From positions 890,591-954,590 of the forward strand of contig JADJXJ010000003.1 of NCBI GenBank assembly GCA_016715945.1: a stretch of DNA of 64,000 nt. Reading direction: 5' to 3'. Below the pieces are notes generated by a model. It was not told the DNA's origin, did not search any database, and saw only the letters and a program-made list of their open reading frames with translations. Numbering within the stretch: the first letter of the stretch is position 1; the number at the start of each line of letters is the position of its first letter. Source of the stretch: Bacteroidota bacterium (GTDB lineage: Bacteria > Bacteroidota > Bacteroidia > Bacteroidales > F082). Position numbers and translations under genes: made by a program. Below are positions 59,272 through 64,000 of this stretch, piece by piece.

Positions 59272-59328
59272 CATCTTTTCTTGTCCTAATTTAAGTTGAT
59301 TTTTTGTCAACCTATTTCAGGACGAGAC

Positions 59329-59693
59329 ATCGGTAGTTGTAATGATTGTATCCGCGCTAATCAGCAAAATCAGTGTCATCAGCGTTCCATTATTTGAGGA
59401 TGGAACACAGATGACGCAGATTGAGCAGATGGTCACAGATAAAAACAGCGGAAATCAGCCAGATCAGTGTTATCAGCGTTCCATTGTTTATAGCACACAG
59501 ATGACGCAGATTGAACAGATGGCCACAGATAAGAAACAGCGAAAATCATCCAGATCAGTGTCACCGTGTCCCGGCCTTAGACGGGATCAGCGTTCCATTA
59601 TTTGAGGATGGAACACAGATGACGCAGATTGAGCTGATGGTCACAGATAAAAAACAGCGGAAATCAGCCAGATCAGTGTTATCAGCGTTCCAT
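59329..59693. repeat. Dispersed repeat array, copy set 3 (right flank of the IS3 remnant)
   Basis: A second copy of the 57691-58045 segment with small differences. A further partial ~90-bp unit continues to about 59745. The stretch from 59694 to 60022 contains the duplicated spacer, a microsatellite and a terminator, but no gene. Confidence 0.88.
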
Positions 59694-59974
59694 TGTTGAT
59701 AGCACACTGATGACTCAGATTGAACTGATGGTCACAGATTTAATTAATGTGTAAGTTAAGCCAGATCCCCTTTGCGTCCTTTGCTTGGATTCTCTTTGCG
59801 GTCTTTGCGTGAACTCCTCTTGAGTGAGATTAATTTTCCATCACGCAAAGCGCGCATTTGAAGACACCGAGATCGCAGGGATTTTGAACCCCAAAGTGTA
59901 GAACCAAAAATACTTGAATCTTGGAATCTTGAATCTTGAATCTTGGAATCTTGAATCCTTGAATCCAAAAAAAA

Positions 59975-60000
59975 AATCCCGCTCCTTACGAAGCCGGATT
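59975..60000 (-). terminator. Terminator of the second cargo/PID-CTERM operon
   Basis: AATCCCGCT pairs with AGCCGGATT (one mismatch) between A and T runs. It is the counterpart of the terminator at 52399-52425 and lies 23 bp after the PID-CTERM stop codon. Confidence 0.7.
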
Positions 60001-60022
60001 TTTTTTCGAAAAGCAGCTGGCG

Positions 60023-60256
60023 CTATTCTTGCCCGTCGCTGTGCCAGTGTTTGTACACCTTGCGTGCGCCATAGGCAGCGCCCAGGGCAAGGAGTATGCC
60101 TATGCCACCTTCGATGGGTGCGCCGCCTCCGGCTGGCTGGTTGGTGCTTTGACCGTGTCCTCCGGCTGGTGGAGGTGGCGGCCCCTGAGCGATGAGGGTG
60201 GAAGCGGCAAGGCTAAAGATGGCTGCGAGTGCGAGTTTTTTGAGGTAGGTATTCAT
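60023..60256 (-). CDS. PID-CTERM-like small exported membrane-anchored protein (copy 2)
   Basis: A 77-residue near-duplicate of the protein at 52448-52681. Only a few positions differ (MNTYL for MDTYL at the start; PIEGGIGILLALGAAYGARK for PIEGGMGILLALGAAWGARK). It has the same signal peptide, proline-rich linker, hydrophobic helix and basic C-terminus (KVYKHWHSDGQE). It lies 25 bp downstream of a T9SS cargo gene, repeating the arrangement of copy 1. Confidence 0.75.
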   Translation of the reverse strand: MNTYLKKLALAAIFSLAASTLIAQGPPPPPAGGHGQSTNQPAGGGAPIEGGIGILLALGAAYGARKVYKHWHSDGQE

Positions 60257-60281
60257 GGTGTTGTCCCTTTCTTGCTTTGGT

Positions 60282-62474
60282 TTAACGATTGATGACCTTG
60301 GCGCTCAGCGTCTGGTTGCTGCCCTGCAGGTGGAGGATGTAGGCCCCTGCTTTGAGGTGGGTGTTCAGTTGTTGCAGACCGGCCTCGGTGAGGCGCATCT
60401 GCTGCAGCAGGCGACCGCTCAGGTCGTGGATGCGCAGCAGGCTGTTGGCCGAGGGATTGTTTACCCATAGCTGGCCGTTGTGCATGGCGGCTTGAAGTTT
60501 CGTGGCGTCCTCAGGGTTTTCATTTATTCCAACAATGCCAAGTTTTAGCGCAAACCGCTCGTTGTCCGATCCTTGTGATGTTGTGAAAATATAAGGTTGC
60601 TGACTTAGATTCCAAACTACATTGGTGAGCTTGTCAATCAGGCGCCAGGAGTAGTTGTTGAATTTTCCTTGCGTATCCTGCAGACTTAATGTCATGACAC
60701 CACTAACAGGCGCTTTGAATCCCAGGGGAATTTCTAAATCATTGTAAAACTCTGGAATGCTGTTTACTGCAAGCATAACACTGTCGGAAGAGAAGCTATA
60801 AAGCTGCGGCACCTGGTTGTTGAAACTGAAGAGCTTTAAGGCGTCTTGCCGATCGCGTTCCAATTGAGAACCTTCGAGTAACCTTATCTCTGTTTCATCG
60901 AAATAGTCATATGCTGCAAGTCTTATGCTTATTTTGTCCACGTTTTGGGAGCTTTTAAAATAAGTGCCGCCATGCACCCTGATGGAATTTGTAAAGGTAA
61001 AATTCTGATTATTTGACGTGGTTTTGGCCTTCACAAAAAATCCCTGATGCGGTGCAATATACGCACCGGATGATCCTCCGTTAATGGTTTCATATCCTTC
61101 ACCCCCGGATTTGTTCGGATTGTAAGCATAGGCGTAATTATCATCAAACAAAGACCTGTCGACTGAATTCCAATCAATACCTGATGGGTAGGGATTGCCC
61201 AACAGATTCCATCCACTCTCATATGTCCACGATTTACTTCCGCTGCTGTTCTTCAGCTGGATGCTCACATTACCCTGGTTGAGTGTTCCACTGAAATTTT
61301 TTGTTGGGCCTGACCCGGTGTAAGCCACCAGATAACCCTGTCCGGCAACAAAATTGCTGCCATTCACATCGGGGAAGGTGGGACTCACGGTCGTGTTTTT
61401 GTAATTCACCCATGTGCCCGGCGAGGGTTCGTGCCAAGCGTAAAAGTCATCTGAAGTTCCTGGAACAAACGCACTGGAGCTGATTGAGCCACCAACGGGT
61501 GCTGACAAAAAATGCCATGCCTGGGAAGTTTGTGGAAAATACCTCTCCACCGTGGCGCTCACCCCGCTTGTGCTGTGGATGAGCGAGCCGGTGCCGGAGG
61601 CGTTGGATTTGATTACCAAATCGCTGCTGAATGCATTGTTGGTGAGGGTGCCGGAGACGGTGAGGGATTTGCCTGGTTCAATCACCACAGAACCTCCTGT
61701 TTCGATGGTTAAAGAAGCCACGGAAATATTTGATCCATTGATGCGCAGTGTAGCACCATTATGAACAGTTACGTTGCTTGACGAAATACTTCCCCGAAGT
61801 TCAAGTGTGCCAGCCTCAACAATTGTTGCACCAGAATAATCAGCATCAGTAGAAATGATTACCGTGGTAATGTTTTTAACCAATAGTCCACCAGTCCCTG
61901 AGAGTCCTCCTGCAATGGTTAATGATTGAGTACTGTTTCCATAAACAAGGGTATTGTATGAATTATTGGTAATTAGAGAGTTAAATATTAAATCTCCTCC
62001 AACAGGATTAAGCTCAGTTACTTTTTCGTATGTAATGGGGACATTGAATGTATAGCTTCCGGTTCCTTCTCCGCTTATGGCTTCAATCTTGGCATTTGAG
62101 CTACCACCACCCATTGATAAGTAGCCATTGTCGCTATTGTTAAATGTACGATTAGAGCTGTTACGGAGTTCTAAACGGTGTACATAGTATTTTGTACCGC
62201 CAATGTTGCCGTTAACGGTGGTGGTTAATTCATGTGCATTGGAAAAAATGATAATATTGTAAGATTTTGTACCATCGGGTGACCATTGTCCACTAGCTAA
62301 GTCTGGCCGTCTGACATCCCAACCATCTCCCTGACGCCACCAATTATTGATATTACTTTCTATCGTATTTGCCCAATTACCGTTAGAGGCCTGATCTCGC
62401 CAGTAAACAGTCTGCTGACAAAACAAAGGAAGTAACAATGTTACGAGAATTGTTGTTAGTAATAAATTTTTCAT
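60282..62474 (-). CDS. T9SS-exported protein with passenger-type beta repeats
   Basis: A 730-residue secreted protein. The signal peptide ends near residue 20 (LPLFCQQ). Residues ~25-310 are rich in short beta strands, including PATR-like autotransporter passenger repeats (YSGATIVEAGTLELRGSI, GGLSGTGGLLVKN). A region shared in style with the beta-helix protein follows (SGVSATVERYFPQ ... AWHFLSAPVG), then several beta domains. The T9SS type A sorting domain at the end (LLRIHDLSGRLLQQM ... KAGAYILHLQG) is nearly identical to that of the 1501-residue protein. The ligand is unknown. Confidence 0.85.
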   Translation of the reverse strand: MKNLLLTTILVTLLLPLFCQQTVYWRDQASNGNWANTIESNINNWWRQGDGWDVRRPDLASGQWSPDGTKSYNIIIFSNAHELTTTVNGNIGGTKYYVHRLELRNSSNRTFNNSDNGYLSMGGGSSNAKIEAISGEGTGSYTFNVPITYEKVTELNPVGGDLIFNSLITNNSYNTLVYGNSTQSLTIAGGLSGTGGLLVKNITTVIISTDADYSGATIVEAGTLELRGSISSSNVTVHNGATLRINGSNISVASLTIETGGSVVIEPGKSLTVSGTLTNNAFSSDLVIKSNASGTGSLIHSTSGVSATVERYFPQTSQAWHFLSAPVGGSISSSAFVPGTSDDFYAWHEPSPGTWVNYKNTTVSPTFPDVNGSNFVAGQGYLVAYTGSGPTKNFSGTLNQGNVSIQLKNSSGSKSWTYESGWNLLGNPYPSGIDWNSVDRSLFDDNYAYAYNPNKSGGEGYETINGGSSGAYIAPHQGFFVKAKTTSNNQNFTFTNSIRVHGGTYFKSSQNVDKISIRLAAYDYFDETEIRLLEGSQLERDRQDALKLFSFNNQVPQLYSFSSDSVMLAVNSIPEFYNDLEIPLGFKAPVSGVMTLSLQDTQGKFNNYSWRLIDKLTNVVWNLSQQPYIFTTSQGSDNERFALKLGIVGINENPEDATKLQAAMHNGQLWVNNPSANSLLRIHDLSGRLLQQMRLTEAGLQQLNTHLKAGAYILHLQGSNQTLSAKVINR

Positions 62475-62564
62475 TTTTTGCAGTGTTATTTGTTGGTTTA
62501 CTTCTTAATAACTTGACTCCAAATAATCAGTATAATTTAATTTTTAAATTATAAAATCATATAT

Positions 62565-64000
62565 TTACCTTATAATCAATCGTTTAAATACAAACCGTTG
62601 ATCAGATGAGGCATACAAGATGTATATCCCTGCAGATAACGTACTTAGATAAAACGTTTGTTTGTGATTTAGTAATTGTTCAGCAATTAACAGACGACCA
62701 TCGAGATTATAAATACTTATTAATGATCCTCCGGCCCCCTCTATCACCACATAATCCTTTGCCGGATTCGGATACACCCTGATCGTTGGTTTTTCGGTTT
62801 CCGGCAGGCCCACCACCATGCTCGTGTAGCTTGTCGTTCCGCTCACATTGCCATCCACGTCCACGCTTACTTGCAGGTTGGGGCCTTCGATGAGCCAGAT
62901 GCCGTAGGGTGTGCCGTTGTCTTCGATGGCGCCCCATTCGTAGCTGCCGGGACTGAGGTTGAGTGTGATGGTCCACTGGTTGCCGTTTTGTGTCATGGGC
63001 AGGGTTTCCCAGTTGGTCATGCTGCCTTTAAACTTCACATTGTTCAGGGTGCAGGTGCCGTCGGTCAGGGTAAAGGTCACCGGCCAGGAGGTGGGGTTGT
63101 TGGTGATGATGAGCTGGCCCGAGCTGTGGGTGGTGCCATTCCAGAAGCCGCCGCCTGCCGGGCTGTATCCTCCATATACCCAGGCCTGGTTGCCGATGCG
63201 GTAGCGTGTGGCGTAGTACCAGGTGCCGGTGCTTGTCCATGCTGCGCCAAGGTCGAGGAGGTATATGTCCTGTCCGTCCACATCCAGGTGGTAACTCATT
63301 GGCAGCCAGTTGGTCCAGCCTGAGGGGTCGTTGTTGGCGTTGCTGATACCCAGCTCGGCCTGCAGGCCAGGCGCAGCGCCGGGCAGGTTGGTAAGTCCTT
63401 CGGCAAACACGCGTCCGTACACCACAAAGGCATTCCCCGGATTGATGATGCCCGAGGGCGGCCATTGCAGGTTGGCAAAGGTGATCTCCGGCTGGGGCGT
63501 GCCCCCCACGGTATAACTGTAGAAGTTGCCGCCGTTGTTGTTGAAGCGTATGGTGTGCAGGTCGTATTCCGGGGTGGGATTGTTCACGGTGCTGCTGAAG
63601 GCGTAGTAGCGCACGGTGACGCCTTCGGCCTGTCCGGGGATCTCCACCGTACCCATGCTGCCGGTGAGCTGCACAGGCAACAGGTGCGAGCTGGCCCAGG
63701 CATTGTTGGTGTAGCGCAGGAAGAGCTTTTCGGAGGGCGAAGGGTTGCCGCTGAGCAGGATGTCCACGGTGGCGGGCTGGCCGGCTACGACGTTCGATGG
63801 CACCGACAAGGCCTGGATGTGCACCGGTTCGGCTTCGGTTTCCATGAAGATGGCCCGGCTGCTGGCGTAGCCCTTGTCTTCCCAGTTCACGGTGTACCAG
63901 CTGTTAGCGTTCAGGGTGATGCTGTTGTCGGCTCCGCTGTTGTAGGTGTAGTTCTGCAGGGTGTTGAGCTGCACGTTCACGCCGGCCCACTTGTTGCCCC
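62565..64000 (-). CDS. T9SS-exported protein with starch-binding-like domain, 5' end outside the window
   Basis: The frame is open to the window edge, so the N-terminus is missing; ~478 residues are visible. Several beta-sandwich segments (for example VVAGQPATVDILLSG, ~60-150) precede a region with FTLTDGTCTLNNVKFKGSMT and SPGSYEWGAIEDNGTPYG (~315-395), the style of CBM20/CBM48 carbohydrate-binding domains. The end (VYPNPAKDYVVIEGAGGSLI ... LSAGIYILYASS) is a T9SS type A sorting domain. It may be the tail of an alpha-glucan-active enzyme; the catalytic part is not in view. It lies ~90 bp upstream of the passenger-repeat gene on the same strand. Confidence 0.75.
   Translation of the reverse strand, partial: GNKWAGVNVQLNTLQNYTYNSGADNSITLNANSWYTVNWEDKGYASSRAIFMETEAEPVHIQALSVPSNVVAGQPATVDILLSGNPSPSEKLFLRYTNNAWASSHLLPVQLTGSMGTVEIPGQAEGVTVRYYAFSSTVNNPTPEYDLHTIRFNNNGGNFYSYTVGGTPQPEITFANLQWPPSGIINPGNAFVVYGRVFAEGLTNLPGAAPGLQAELGISNANNDPSGWTNWLPMSYHLDVDGQDIYLLDLGAAWTSTGTWYYATRYRIGNQAWVYGGYSPAGGGFWNGTTHSSGQLIITNNPTSWPVTFTLTDGTCTLNNVKFKGSMTNWETLPMTQNGNQWTITLNLSPGSYEWGAIEDNGTPYGIWLIEGPNLQVSVDVDGNVSGTTSYTSMVVGLPETEKPTIRVYPNPAKDYVVIEGAGGSLISIYNLDGRLLIAEQLLNHKQTFYLSTLSAGIYILYASSDQRFVFKRLIIR

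Larger units (their letters stand above)
58046..59328 (-). mobile_element. IS3-family element, heavily decayed
   Basis: A ~1.28 kb element in minus orientation. The right end, read on the minus strand, begins TGTCTCGTCCTGAAATAGG and looks like a complete IS3 terminus. No matching inverted copy is seen at 58046, so the 3' end of the element appears truncated. Both orfA and orfB are broken. It sits between two ~360-bp copies of the dispersed repeat array. Confidence 0.8.
59759..60494. repeat. Segmental duplication, copy 2 (spacer, PID-CTERM gene, cargo 3' end)
   Basis: Counterpart of 52201-52919. It includes the spacer, a longer TTGAATC/TTGGAATC microsatellite (~59910-59965), the terminator at 59975-60000, the second PID-CTERM-like gene and the last ~210 bp of the neighbouring T9SS gene. 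Similarity ends abruptly near 60494, inside the cargo gene. Confidence 0.9.

Noticed and set aside
52201..60494. Assembly artefact explaining the duplicated module
   Set aside because: The copies differ at many positions (gene starts, microsatellite length, spacer bases) and sit beside different cargo genes, so both are real loci.

Overview
The window is a 64 kb stretch of a Bacteroidota chromosome. The best evidence is seven secreted proteins that end in type IX secretion (T9SS) C-terminal sorting domains, two small PID-CTERM-like proteins, a DUF349 protein, an Omp28-like protein and promoter boxes of the Bacteroidetes TAnnTTTG form. A rubrerythrin-like protein, a methionine gamma-lyase-type enzyme, a K+-dependent membrane pyrophosphatase and a SpoIIE-type phosphatase at the left edge fit an anaerobic or fermentative lifestyle; this is inference. 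No rRNA, tRNA or CRISPR array was seen, and no T9SS machinery is encoded here.

Left part (1-13.4 kb): the end of a SpoIIE-family phosphatase gene, a decayed IS630-type element, and a 2481-residue T9SS surface protein built around ten nearly identical 97-residue repeats. That gene is followed by a strong terminator, an internally deleted IS1634-like element, a fragment of an outer-membrane barrel gene and a delta-60-repeat (beta-propeller) T9SS protein.

Core part (13.5-51.8 kb): mostly housekeeping and regulatory genes. These are the membrane pyrophosphatase, a zinc metallopeptidase, a YitT-family protein, two EamA transporters, an Omp28-like T9SS protein, a set of small membrane proteins, a periplasmic C1-family peptidase, a HerA-like ATPase, an ALDH7-type aldehyde dehydrogenase, a ModE-like regulator, an ECF sigma factor overlapping a TPR membrane protein, and a secreted endonuclease/phosphatase. 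Two tight minus-strand operons stand out. One (38.8-30.9 kb) holds two hybrid histidine kinases followed by CheR and CheB. The other (44.1-38.9 kb) holds an AmgK-like kinase fused to a RapZ C-terminal domain, a 40-residue zinc-ribbon microprotein, a MurU-like nucleotidyltransferase and an AddB-like nuclease. The microprotein and a 48-residue membrane protein at 21.1 kb are very short genes that are easily missed.

Right part (48.2-64 kb): an accessory, repeat-rich region. A 543-bp palindrome-rich insert is flanked by a 120-bp duplication. A DUF4870-like gene is broken in a homopolymer. Large T9SS beta-helix and passenger-repeat proteins are each followed 25 bp downstream by a PID-CTERM-like protein. 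The module made of the cargo 3' end, the PID-CTERM gene, its terminator and the adjacent spacer occurs twice. Arrays of a roughly 90-bp dispersed repeat lie beside both copies, and a heavily frameshifted IS3 element sits between two copies of that array. The window ends inside another T9SS protein with a starch-binding-like domain.
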